From positions 64,001 to 112,245 of the forward strand of contig NW_019776107.1 of assembly GCF_001039355.2 (NCBI RefSeq): a DNA stretch of 48,245 nucleotides, read 5' to 3'. A program made the translations under genes and the position numbers. The notes below the pieces were generated by a model. That model did not search any database and was not told the DNA's origin. It worked only from the letters and a program-made list of their open reading frames with translations. This DNA comes from Lingula anatina (Eukaryota; Brachiopoda; Lingulata; Lingulida; Lingulidae). This document shows positions 24,330-36,158 of this stretch, one piece after another; the stretch's first letter is position 1; each line of letters starts with the position of its first letter.

Positions 24330-26774
24330 CGTGCATGCATGTGTGTGTGCATGCACACATGCACAGCCTGTACACATAGATAGATCTGTGGTGTTAAATT
24401 AAGTAGCACAGAGGTGGTCTGATTAGATGAAATTAGTAACACCTGGTTTATAACAAGAGAGACATTTTACTTGACCACTACACATTTCTACAGAAGCTGA
24501 CTAGAATATCTAAGTAAAAAAAATCTTCAGCCCAAATTGTTATCTCTAGTTCTCTTGCAACATAGGCCCCATGTGATTGATCTTTCCAGTGCATGTTGTT
24601 TACAATGCTGGAAGGTGTGCTATTAATAAACTGCTTTTCCTGTAGGAGTATTTTTAGAAACCTGAGAGCTGATAGAGAACAGGTGTTCCATAGAGCTATA
24701 TTTATTTATTCATTCAGTGTTTACTAACCTGAAGTGTTGTTTGTACAGACAAACCACTTACAAATAATTTGATGCATTGGAATTTTTGTGTTTCACTAAA
24801 CAAAAAATTTTGTGGCTAAAAAAATTGTGTGTATAATCCCTTCTTGTTTAAAGCCCTAAGTCATCTGTATAATAATAATAATAATAATAGTAATAATAAT
24901 AATAATAATAATAAGAGCAATGATGTTTGTTATTAGTATTATGATAACTTATTTTATTACTTATATATTACTGATTAATAAGCTGTTTTGCTTCTGTAAT
25001 ATTAAATGAAAATTATTTTAAAAATGTAATTATACTATTATTATTATTATTATTATTATTACTATTCACCTTTCCAGGTAATAGATCGTAAAGTAAGAGA
25101 ACTGTGTGTGGAGTCGGTCATCCTACCCCTGGATACCCCCGCCTTTGCCCTGAAGGAGACTGGATACAAGTAAGGATTTTACTTGCACTTTCGAGGTCTT
25201 AAATTGATTTTTCTTAGCTTCTTAGCTTTTTCTTACATTTTGTGTAAGTTCTTTGCCTTTATGTGTTCTATCAAATGACACTGGTGAAATAATGTGTTCT
25301 AAACATAATATAATATTAAGTTGGAATAACTGGAATAATGTTTACTGTTATCCAAAATAATCACAGTGTACTCAAAGAGTAATGGGAATGATGTATTGGA
25401 TAAGTATAATAATGTGTCACAAAAATGAAAAAATTAAGTTAGACTTACAGAAAAGGCTCTTTTAGTGGTCCAAAAATAATTAAAGAATAAAAGAAAAAGG
25501 ACTTTCAGGGATCCCAAAATATTGAAGAGGAGTAGCAAATATGTAAGAGATTGGATTTTCGTTTTTCAGAGCCATTATCATATCTGGAGGTCCTAGTTCC
25601 GTCAATGATGAAGATGCTCCTAAATATGACCCAGAAATATTTCACTGTGGACTACCAGTCCTAGGAATTTGTTATGGTTTGCATGTATGTTCTGTTTATT
25701 TAGAGCAAAATCTGTTTAAAATCCATAGTATCATTACATTTTAGAAGTAGTGTGAAAAATCCACTGATTTTTTCCAGGGCCTTTGCTTGACCTGCTTTTC
25801 AAAATTTGTCAGTCATTTTCTCTTGATATTTGTATCAAATGGCATATTTTGAAAATCAAAATATTTAATTTGAATTCAGTGAGTTTTAACAGTTGTTGTT
25901 ATAAAAACAATTTTTGTTGTTATAATATTTATATGCCAGATGATGAACAAGGAGTTTGGGGGTGTGGTGGAGAAGAAAGAAACCAGAGAAGATGGACAGT
26001 TCAATGTGAAAGTGGATCTGGAATGTTCTCTGTTCAAGTGAGTCTCTTCCCTCTCTCCCTCCCTCCTTCCTTTCTTTTTCAGAAAGATTAAATACAATAC
26101 AACATTGAGATAACACTGGGTCTCCTAGCGCATCAATTACGTAGAATAGTGTGAAATGCTTGGTTAATAAACAGTACATAAGATTAGTCTAAACATATAG
26201 TTTATGACTACATTATATGTAAACTCTACAATCTCATTGTTGTCTATCTGGAACATATCTTGGAGAATGTAATTGTTTTTGCAGTAACTGAGACTTCTGT
26301 AAATACCTAACTCAAATCTTCATACAAAACAAACACATTTTCAGGATCCAAAGTTTCCAGATAGTGAATGTGGAAAATGTATGTGTAATATATACATATA
26401 AATTTTTAATTCCAGAGGTTGTGACCCAGAGGAGCCAGTGCTACTCACACATGGAGACAGTGTGGGTAGTTGTGCAGATGGATTCAAAGAGGTGGCATTT
26501 TCTGGAAATATTGTGGCAGGTCAGAACTCGTGCTTGTTACAGGCGTGCATGCACATGTGTACATATACACACGTACATACACAAATACATTTCATGTGGT
26601 TGATTGGTATCATTACATACTTTGAAATGATTTAAAATGTGCTTGTGCATGGATGCATATGCACTCTGAGGCACAAGCAAGCTAATGCAAGTGCTTGTGT
26701 TCACATAGTTAAAAGTAATGGAATATATTCTGAGATATAAAACAAGCATGTGCATGCGCGTGTACACACACACA

Positions 26775-26838
<64 letters not shown>

Positions 26839-29800
26839 CACACACTACCATTCACTCATCCCATCCAACACTTGCCTTCAGTTGTTAACATTGGTGCTGT
26901 ATACAGTCTATCCAATAAACCCCTTTTATCTCCTCAGCTATAGCCAATGAAAAACTGAAGATGTTCGCAGTCCAGTTTCACCCCGAGGTGGACCTGACAA
27001 CCCATGGGAAGACTATGCTGAAGAACTTCCTGTATGGTATAGCAGAGTGTAAAGGCACTTACAACATGAAGGGGAGAGAGGCGGCTTGTTTAGAATATAT
27101 AAGAAAAACTGTGGGCGATCACAAAGTACTTGTAAGTAATCGAAAATGTTTATGTAGACTTTTGAATGCCTAAACTTTATCAGTATTTTTATTTTGAATG
27201 TTTTTTTATATTTATTTAGTTTTTTACGCATTATTTTTTGTTACAGTACCCTGAAATTTTGATGAGTGCCAAATTGAGTTTTCAGAGCTTTATGTCATAA
27301 ATTGTAATATCAAATTAAATGTCATTGTATTGAAAGTGTAATATTCAAAAATTTCGGTGAAAACTTACCAGGATAAACAGTAACGCTGTTGTACTTTGGA
27401 TATTTGTTGTATTGTTACTATTGTTAAAAATGTTTTCTTCAGATGTTGGTTAGTGGAGGTATGTTGAGTGTTGCCTTGCTACAAAGCCCTTGTTGTACTG
27501 TTGCTGAAATTGTAATTTATTGTATTTTTTAGATGTTGGTAAGTGGAGGTGTGGACTCCACAGTGTGTGCTGCTTTACTTCACAAAGCACTGAAGGAAGA
27601 CCAGGTGATAGCTGTACATATAGACAATGGTTTCATGAGAAAGAATGAGAGCAAAAAGGTTGAAGAATCTCTAAGAGGACTAGGACTCAAGTTAAAAGGT
27701 AAGGTGCTTGGTTAATTAATAAATTATGACAATAATTGTGGTGAAATTCCCATGAGCTTGATGCAGGTTTCTTGGAATATTGACATTATCTGGTGATATT
27801 TTAGGTCATTGAGTATTTTCTGCCCTTGTCATTATTTTTCTCTTTGGATTCCCCACTGCATAATTCAACATTCAGGAATAACAAAAGAAACATTGTCAAA
27901 AATGCAGCACAACCCAGTCAATTCGGAATAAATAATTTACCTACCTTTATATCAATCTACCTTTACTCAGAACACATCGTATTTTTATTTTGCAGTAGAC
28001 TAACAAAAAGTCATCATGATTGTCATTGTACATTTTATTCATATGAAAAAAATGGTACTGTTGTTCTTCAGTTGTCAATGCCAGTCACACTTTCTACAGC
28101 GGCTACACGTCACTGCCAGTTGACAGCTCTGATCCCAACTCACGGAAACGCAAAACAAAAACCTTAAATACAACCACCAACCCAGAGGAGAAGAGGAAAA
28201 TTATAGGCGACACGTTTATGAGGGTAGGACAGTTTGCCTCTGTCACTTCAACAAATAGAAATAATAATGGTCCTTATTCAAATTTACTTCTTTGAAAATG
28301 AGATCTACTGATATAGAACTTGTATCTAAAAGAGGTGTTTTTACACCAGTACAATTTTGCTTGGTCTTTTACCTGAAAATTGCCAATTTTTGAGCTCAGT
28401 GTTTAAAAAGGAACAATATAATTTTTTTTTCTGGAGTTAGAAATAAATAAGACAAAATACTCTGAGGTGTGTACTGAATGGATATTTTCATCATTACACA
28501 ATGTAAACTTTTGTGTCAATTTGGCCTGGATTTTTTCCCCTGTCACGCTAAACCACTGGTTAATATCACCCTGTAATTTGTGAATGTTTTTCTCATAGGT
28601 AGCCAACGAAGTTATTGATGAATTAGACCTGAAACCAGAAGACGTATATTTAGGTCAAGGTGAGGGCTGTGCACCCTGAGTTTACTGAGGTCACTGGGAT
28701 CTGGCCTCTCTCTACTATCAGCAAAGACAGAGGCATCAGTTTCTAGTGACCTCTGAATCTCGGGGTATGACACTGTGGTTATATTGTGTTTGATATTTCT
28801 AGTATTTATTATTTTTGGACCTTTTGAACATTAGCGTTGTCTTCTTTACCACATTTTTCTTCCATGCTTTCAAATCTAGCAAAATAAGTTTGATTCTTTG
28901 TCTTTTATCTTTTAGAACAAGGTCCATAATGGAATCATAGTGAATGCAAATATAGATATATAATTGTTAATGCATTATAGGGAAAAATAATAACACTCGT
29001 CTATTAAATTCTTCCAGGCACCCTCCGTCCTGATCTGATAGAAAGTGCCTCTGAGCTGGCAAGTTCTAAAGCAGACGCCATTAAGACGCACCACAATGAC
29101 ACAGACCTGGTCAGAGAGCTCAGGAAACAGGTGAGACCACTACTTAAGTCTGTAATGGATGAAGTTTGCTTTATATTAATAGCTAATAAAATAATAATAT
29201 ATCTTGTGAGAGAACAGTTTCATTAGCTCTGTATGTATAAATTCAAATTACTGTATTTCTTTTTATCAAGAGTATAATAATATATCTTGTGTCCAAACAC
29301 TGATCATGGATGAGATTTTTTTCGGAACCAAAAATATCATTGGTCTTGGCTGCCCCCTGGACCCCACACCATATTTTCTGACTTTTTCACTAGATGGCAG
29401 TCTCATCCCTGACTGACAAATTGGTTACCTCTTTAGAAATAAGTCAGAAAAGGGGGAATTATTTATAAATGGGCAATGATAATTATTCAATGTACAACTA
29501 TTAGCTGTTGAGGAATCTGCTATTGCTAAGATAAGAAGCAGAGGAGACCATCCTTAAATTTCTACTATGGGCTGTTATTTGTTTGGCCCCTTCAAGGAAA
29601 GACTTGTCTTAAAAGACAAATTAGTATAAAAGAAAGGAAGAAAACTTTTTTAATCCAAACACATTACTGATAAAATTGCCACATTTTTAGAAATATTTTT
29701 AATTTGCAATGATAAGTGGCATTGATGTGATGAGAAATTTTAAGCTGAAATAAATCTAAAAACACAGAATCCATTGCATTATCAAACATGTCTTTTGCAC

Positions 29801-30151
29801 TCCTATATTTTGTTTTACAATACTTCTGTTCCTTTCAGGGCAGAGTTGTAGAACCCCTTGTAGACTTTCACAAAGATGAAGTAAGACTAATAGGCAAAGA
29901 CTTGGGCCTACCAGCTGAAATAGTGCAGAGACACCCTTTTCCAGGTAATATGAACCAAATGTACATACAGTAAATTAAAATTTAATTTATGAAATGAGCT
30001 TGTCTTTCTTTCTTTGTGAATTATCAGAGATACCCTTTCCCAGGCTAATTTTTGGGCTGTAAAAGAACTTACAAAAACATTTCATAAATGTATTCATTAA
30101 AAACATTAGAAAGATCTTTCTGACGATCTGTTTGTATTTGATTAATTCGCT

Positions 30152-30189
<38 letters not shown>

Positions 30190-32741
30190 GGTCCTGGTTT
30201 AGCAATACGGGTACTTTGTACAGAAGAACCTTATATAGATAAGTCTTTTGGAGAGACAAGTATCATATTGAAACTGATTATTGAATACAGCACTGCCATT
30301 AAGAAGGTAATCAGGAAAAAAAATATACAGTCTGAACAAAATTGATTCGTTCCAAAATTTTTGATCTAACTTACTTTAATTTGAATTTTTTCACTCGTAT
30401 TATAATTATATTAATTTGGATTATTTGAACAATAAAATGTAGTCAAATGTACAATTTTTTTAGCCTATGTTTAATATGATTATGGGCACTATTTTGCTTT
30501 TGAATTACTTTCCACAGCCACATGCACTTTTAGACCGCATCAAACGTGCCACATCAGAGCAGGAGCAGGAAGCATTAACGCGGATCAGTTCCACGGACAA
30601 ACTAGGAGTCGCGCTATTACCCATACAGACAGTGGGCGTACAGGTAGTTGTCCATCATGCCATCGGGGAATTTGTACAGCAGTTTGAGAGTAATATGAGT
30701 TTGAGTAAATTTATGATTTATATTCAATGTTTGAAATTCTTTCACATTTGCTTTATATGAAAGGTCTTTTCATTGAGTATTTACATCTGAGTCAGTAATT
30801 TGTCCAGTATTTTGTCTTCAAGAAAGCGCTTTAAATTATTTCTCTTTGCATTTTTCAGGGGGACTGCCGGACATATAGCTACCCTGCTGCCCTCTTTAGT
30901 GATACAGAGCCAAATTGGGAGAATCTCTTTACCTTAGCCAAACTTATACCTAGAATATGCCATAATATAAATAGGTAAAAGAGATGACATATATTTAGAT
31001 ATGACATTAGTGTCATTTAATTCATGGGACTTTGTGCAATATATTTTCCTCCTTGTAAAACTTTAATTTGGTAATCCTGTCGCAACTTATTTGTATCAAG
31101 GAATTCTGAAAGAAGTATATTTGTTTACTATCTCCAGTTTTCATTTCATGACAATTACATTTAAAGTAGTACCCTTACTTTGTAAATTTTTAAGATGTAT
31201 TAAGATGTAAGATGGGGCCTTTTATGAACATGGTCCCAAAGTAATTAACCAAACAGTAATGATGTAATTTGTCCTCTTATGTTCTTTGCATTATGATTGC
31301 AAAAAAGTAGTATGCCCTGCCTTTTAGAGCTCATATTGACAAGTCAGTAGAGTGATCAAAATGAAGGGTCCAAACATCAGGCCTCTTTGATTAAAAAAAA
31401 AATTAATGCCTTTAGACAAGACTTACATTGTCACTGTTATTTTAACTAACTTGCACTTCCTTTCAGGGTTGTGTACGTGTTTGGAGGACTCCTACATTAT
31501 CCGATACAAGATGTCACGCCCACTTTCCTGACAGAAGGAGTATTAGCGACACTAAGACAGGCAGATTATCTAGCACATAAGGTATGTCTATGTTGGTTCT
31601 GGCCTTTTATTTAAATAATTTGGAAACTTATTCATGGATTTCAGCTGTCAAAAGAACTTTTGCTTCCTTTTTGCTGTCTCAGTGAGCCAAGCTGTGTTTT
31701 AAGGAAAAAATCTTGATACTGTCTTGACTTCTGATTCAGGAGCAGATTCAATTTGTCTTATGGTAATTGAAGGATGGAGATTGAAAAAAAAAAAACATCC
31801 AATTTTTCAAAAGTAAACAAACAAACTAACTTTCTGTCAAGAACTCATTGTCTTGCTCTGCAGTAGTTTTTTTAATTAAAAGAAAATAGTTAAAAGTATG
31901 TTCCTACATTGCTAAATAAACCTAGTGTAAGGGAAATAAGATAAACCTTATATCTGAAATTGCATAATTACCGTTTGTTGAATGTAATTTGCTTGAATTT
32001 ATGGAATGTGTGCCATATGCCCTTTTTGCCTTTAAAAATAACCAGTGAATTTTATCTTTTAAGTATGTTAACTTAATTTTAATCATAATAAATTTAGTCG
32101 ATTCTGATATGTCTTAGGAATATTCTTTTGTATATACAGAATGAACCTTACATCTTGGTTGAAATTTTGAAATGAACAAATTATCATTTTGAAATTTAAT
32201 ATAATTATTAATATTTGTTTCAACTCAAATCAGGTACTTCATGAATCTGGTTACACTCCCAAACTCAGTCAAATGCCCGTGGTTCTGGTCCCGCTTCACT
32301 TCGACCGCGACCCCATGGGGACCGTGCCATCTTGCCAAAGATCTGTGGCCATCAGGACGTTCATCACCAATGACTTCATGACTGGCGTGGCGGCCGTGCC
32401 TGGGCAAGATTTGTCTAAAGAGGTTGAATTTTTTATCCAACTCATCGTATAATGTTCATTTCTGACAAATTTGTATTCAGCTATTTCCTGCTCTTTGACT
32501 GTTTTAATGTTTGTCATATGTTGTAAGTTGTAACAGTGAAAACAGAGTAACAGAGAAAGAGAGGGGTAATGCATATTTTTTGTTTACCAAAAAGGTCAAC
32601 CCAGCAATATTGAGATGTTTTGCATGTTATCTGTTGCAGATGGTGAATCAAATGGTGGAACAGATTCTCACAGTCCCCGGCATATCCAGGGTCATGTATG
32701 ATCTCACATCCAAACCTTCGGGGACAACGGAATGGGAATAA
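24027..32741 (+). CDS. GMPS: GMP synthase (glutamine-hydrolysing), 17 coding exons
   Basis: Cytosolic enzyme that converts XMP, ATP and glutamine to GMP. Exons: 24027-24128, 25078-25169, 25570-25684, 25940-26037, 26416-26519, 26938-27131, 27533-27698, 28072-28223, 28599-28659, 29018-29130, 29839-29944, 30191-30306, 30518-30643, 30859-30974, 31467-31581, 32234-32422, 32640-32741. Phases agree throughout and give 688 aa (human 693). The class I glutamine amidotransferase domain comes first: [10 protein letters not shown], catalytic Cys99 in GICYG, and His185/Glu187 in QFHPEV. The ATP pyrophosphatase domain follows with P-loop SGGVDST (239-245), then KTHHNDT and the C-terminal dimerisation domain ending [12 protein letters not shown]. 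The exon 16 donor (GAG|GTTGAA) is weaker than the rest. Decoy copies of exon edges occur in introns 1 and 6. Confidence 0.98.
24151..24197. repeat. (GT)n microsatellite, first
   Basis: Pure TG tract starting about 22 bp after the GMPS exon 1 donor. ORFs made of alternating Cys-Val across it are artefacts of the repeat. Confidence 0.95.
24213..24272 (+). pseudogene. duplicated fragment of GMPS coding exon 1
   Basis: Repeats the 3' half of exon 1 (24067-24128): CATACGGACACTG then GCAATACTGGATGC and GGGGCTCAGTATGGAAAGG. A 2-bp deletion (CTGTGGC to CTGGC) breaks the frame and the donor is changed to AAAGGGTTAC. It is sandwiched between two (GT)n tracts, so it is a dead copy. Confidence 0.85.
24289..24327. 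repeat. (GT)n microsatellite, second
   Basis: TG tract following the exon 1 fragment, mirroring the arrangement after the real exon 1. Confidence 0.95.
24869..24914. repeat. (TAA)n microsatellite
   Basis: Trinucleotide ATA/TAA run with one interruption in GMPS intron 1. A TTA-rich run of complementary composition lies at 25037-25062. Confidence 0.85.
26764..26845. repeat. (GCAC)n / (CA)n compound microsatellite
   Basis: About 13 CACG units flanked by CA dinucleotides in GMPS intron 5. The Arg-Ala-Cys-Val reading frames over it are spurious. Confidence 0.95.
27441..27532 (+). repeat. duplicated acceptor and first codons of GMPS exon 7
   Basis: TTCTTCAG followed by ATGTTGGTTAGTGGAGGT lies exactly 90 bp before the true exon 7 (27533), which begins ATGTTGGTAAGTGGAGGT. 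Reading on in frame hits TAG at the true acceptor. Use of the decoy would end translation early. Confidence 0.8.
28665..28765. repeat. imperfect foldback sequence in GMPS intron 9
   Basis: Arms of about 34 bp, with GAGGTCACT and AGTGACCTC plus GGCCTCT and AGAGGCAT as pairing blocks, begin right after the exon 9 donor. May be a small MITE or a local stem. Confidence 0.45.
30155..30188. repeat. (TTTA)n tract before the exon 12 acceptor
   Basis: ATTT tetranucleotide repeat that directly forms the pyrimidine-rich tract of the GMPS exon 12 acceptor (TTTTTAG|GTCC at 30190/30191). Confidence 0.85.
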
Positions 32742-32887
32742 GATCAGATGAAGACTGAAATCGGGAGAGGGTGGGGTTGGGAAGGGATAGAGGATTAAGG
32801 ATGGGGGGCGGCGGCGCAGAGGGAAAAGAGGGTTGGAGTGATCTCAACAGAGGCAATGGTGCATCATCTTTTGTCAAAACCTCCTGG

Positions 32888-33198
32888 TGTAATCAGTGGG
32901 AATAGGGGAGGGGGGGGGGGGGTGACTATAGCGTCATCTTGTGTCAAAACTTCCAGGTACAAAACAAGCAATTACTCATTGACAGTATNNNNNNNNNNNN
33001 NNNNNNNNNNNNNNNNNNNNNNNNNNNNNNNNNNNNNNNNNNNNNNNNNNNNNNNNNNNNNNNNNNNNNNNNNNNNNNNNNNNNNNNNNNNNNNNNNNTG
33101 TAATCAGTGGGAATAGGGGAGGGGGGGGGGGGTGACTATAGCGTCATCTTGTGTCAAAACTTCCAGGTACAAAACAAGCAATTACTCATTGACAGTAT
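32888..33198. other. assembly gap between two copies of the same 100 bp
   Basis: N run 32989-33098. The 101 bp before it and the 100 bp after it are the same, differing by one G in a long G run. The gap is most likely an artefact of failing to read through poly-G. Confidence 0.9.
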
Positions 33199-34758
33199 AT
33201 TTGAACAATCTGTTTCATTGATTTTTACTAAAGAAAAATTGTTTAGTAATACTTAAAAAATGTTGATTCAAAAGTTTTAAAATGTTAATGAGCTTTGTGT
33301 AAGACTATGTATTTGTGTGTAAAAAATGATAAATCTTGAAATTTTAATGTAAAATACTAGACAGTATAAATGAGACATTTGAAAGAGTAAAACTCTTGGT
33401 TTAAGTTATTATAAGAACAACTAAATATTTCATCTGAGTTGTATTGTGCTATATACTGAGATATTTGGGTTATAGTTGTAAACAAATTGGATAGAAAGTT
33501 GAGCATTTTGTGATGAACTGTATATTAAGCAGTTTTAAATATTTTTGTTTAAAAATGCACAAGTTTTTAAGGTAAAACTAAAAATGGAAATATTTAGGTC
33601 ATGAATGCCTGTGTTTAACAGATTGGCAACATATTGTGGATTATGAAGTGGATTTTAAAGCATTTGTGAACAGTGACATCATGAAATATTTCTAGGTCAG
33701 TATTTTTTTTTCTAAGTACGGAAAATTTTGTTGGAAAAGTGTAATTGTCAACTTGATGCTGTTGGGTCATATTTATAGGTCATTTTATTCAAACCAAATG
33801 GGTTATTGTTTAAAATCATCATACACAGTTTTTGTACACTAAAAAAAAAAAAAAGTTTTTTACCTAAATATGTCGGGTTCCATGGTCACATGGTTGTGTG
33901 TAAAATCAGGATTGTTGTTGTTATTTCACTGCGTCACCACAATATTGAATGGGTCCAAGAAGGTAGTATTCAAATGCTTATGGCAGTTTCGCTTCTTTTG
34001 TGGCACTGTATTGTTGCTGTTACTGTAGTTGCCATCAGTTTCCAACTTGAGAAAATCCCTGTTAAGAATCCATGTCCTCAAAAGAGTATTCAGTTGGGTA
34101 AACTAAGTTATTGTGAAATGTTAGAAGAAATGATACACTGGGATTTTTTTATACAGAAGAAAAGGAAGGGAAAAAGGGACATTTCCTGTGATAAAAAAAG
34201 TGTAGTACTGCCCAGCCATACAAGTTTCAATAAACAAATTGCCATCATTTTAAATGCTGGAAACGTTTTCTTTGCTAGACTTGGGGGGAATGACCAGTCT
34301 CCTCACTGGCACTTCATGCCCTTTGCAAGACTGGTTTTAAAAACTTGTGCTGGACATTCCTAAATTGAGAATTCCTGGACTTTGTGTACTATTGGACACA
34401 AACAGAAAATGGGTAGGCAAAACCAGCCTTTTTTATTATGAACTCTTTAATATTTATAGAAGATCTAGTATTTATTACTACCCACTTGGATTGTTTTTAC
34501 TTACAAATATGCTTCCATTTTGTAGTTTTTTCGAATTTGAAATTGCAAAGCACTTGGATTATTTTCAGATTAAATTATCTTCTAAGTAGCATGGATTAGG
34601 ATTGATAGTTTCTTCGTCTTTCACAAATTATTTTTACCTTTGACTCAGAAATTCCCTGGCAAGGTTTACTTGTTTGCTAATGGGCATTTTTTTACATATG
34701 TTTATGTATATTTTCAACATTGTACACGTTTGCATTTATGTTATGCAGCCCTGAGGTT

Positions 34759-34764
34759 AATAAA
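34759..34764 (+). terminator. candidate polyadenylation signal of GMPS
   Basis: AATAAA in GAGGTTAATAAATG, about 2 kb past the stop codon. Other weaker AT-rich hexamers exist nearer, so the real end is uncertain. Confidence 0.4.
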
Positions 34765-34790
34765 TGATTTTAAGGAATGTTTCATTTTCC

Positions 34791-35841
34791 TTTAACCAAA
34801 AATTTTAAATAAATGATACGGTACCGTAACATTCCAATATAGGATTTGGCTACAGGATCAAAATCAAGTAAAGATTAGTCGCAAGAATTTAACAAGATGT
34901 GCCACAGATGTAAACTTTTTATCACCCATCCTCCTCCTCCCAAAAGGTTCCAAAACTTTTTCAACCTCATATCCCACATTTTCTTTACACATTGGTAAAC
35001 AGCCAATACTACACAAAGGCCAATAAATTTACCAAACCAACAACAAATGTTCAAGAGAATCTGATAAATAACAATAACATTAAGACATTTATCATTCAGT
35101 TTGTTCTGATACAAAATTACACGTCTCCTACTTGAAAATATAACACTCAGCATATGCACTTAATGCTATGGCACACAATAAGAATCAAGAGGTGACCTTT
35201 GAGATGACCTTCACAGAAGGCCAAGGTTCAGATAAGCTTTAAACCTAATCCCTACCTAACAATCAACACAATGAATAAAATCATAATTATTGACAGAAGA
35301 TACCTGTTGGTTTGTTTAAGAATGGTCTCATGAATGGTATAAGAAAATCTGTAAGGTTTCTGAAAAGGAGCAAAACCATAGGACTAAAATAGGTACCCTT
35401 TTATTACAGTCATCTCCACTTAAAAATACCAACTGGTGCAATTTAATTGCCTAGCAGGATATAACATGTACAAATATATACATATAACAACTTTGTTAGA
35501 TAAATATGTAATCAAACAAGCTTTTACTTTAACACCTAGTACTGCTGTACTGTGGAAAATAGCATTAAAAATATCTAAACTTAAGTGCAGAGCTACTAAA
35601 CCAATTTATACAAGCACAGAAATCTACCAAGGACATGGAAAAAGGCATTTAAGACCATTTAAAAAAAATCAGCAGACCCAAATTAAGTTGAAATTGTCCA
35701 CTTCTTTTTCATCTTAAATTACTGTCAATTGTAAAAATTTCATCAAAACTTGGAAATCATTTTTTTGCAATTTCTCACCACTAACAAACAGACAATCCAA
35801 CTTCGCCAAAACATAACTTCCTTTGTTGGCAGAGATAAGAA

Positions 35842-35878
<37 letters not shown>

Positions 35879-36158
35879 AAGCACATAATGTTCACAACAC
35901 TAATCTGCTGCACCATGCAATGTGCTAACTATTCTGGTTGATGCCAGGGAAGGTGATCATCTCCCAACAACTCAAAAAATGGTATATTAACTTTCCTTGA
36001 ACAATTTCACTAATATTGAGAAAGTCATACTCCAAAGGGCTTCTGTAGTATGGAAATAATTCATGGATTTCAAACTACTTAGTACTTCTGATATTTTTCC
36101 ATATGCTGAGGGAAGTATTCATGGAGGGCCAGTTTGTAGTAATTTAAAAAGTTAAAAT
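34791..36158. other. convergent intergenic region between GMPS and PPP1R7
   Basis: AT-rich, no supported exon. A minus-strand AATAAA lies at 35400-35405 and could end the PPP1R7 mRNA. A TAAA tetranucleotide tract sits at about 35842-35876. ORFs on either strand are short and featureless. Confidence 0.45.
35730..35837. mobile_element. diverged relative of the 2311-2517 repeat
   Basis: Shares TTTCATCAAAA, ACAAACAGACA, AAAACATAAC and a decayed end (CTTTGTTGGCAGAGATAA instead of CTTGGCGGAGGTAAT). Same orientation, older copy. Confidence 0.5.

Larger units (their letters stand above)
32742..34790 (+). other. GMPS: GMPS 3' UTR
   Basis: Roughly 2 kb of AT-rich sequence after the GMPS stop, preceding an AATAAA at 34759-34764. 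It includes G-rich runs and an assembly gap. The 185-codon ORF at 33806-34363 has no recognised domain and sits in UTR-like sequence. Confidence 0.5.

Noticed and set aside
24152-24402. Cys-Val repeat ORFs
   Set aside because: Direct translation of (GT)n microsatellites beside GMPS exon 1.
26537-26851. minus-strand ORF of Cys-Val-Arg-Ala repeats
   Set aside because: Translation of the (GCAC)n microsatellite.
33806-34363. 185-codon plus-strand ORF
   Set aside because: It lies in the AT-rich GMPS 3' UTR, starts with low-complexity Lys/Ile/Val sequence, and has no recognised domain or splice partners.
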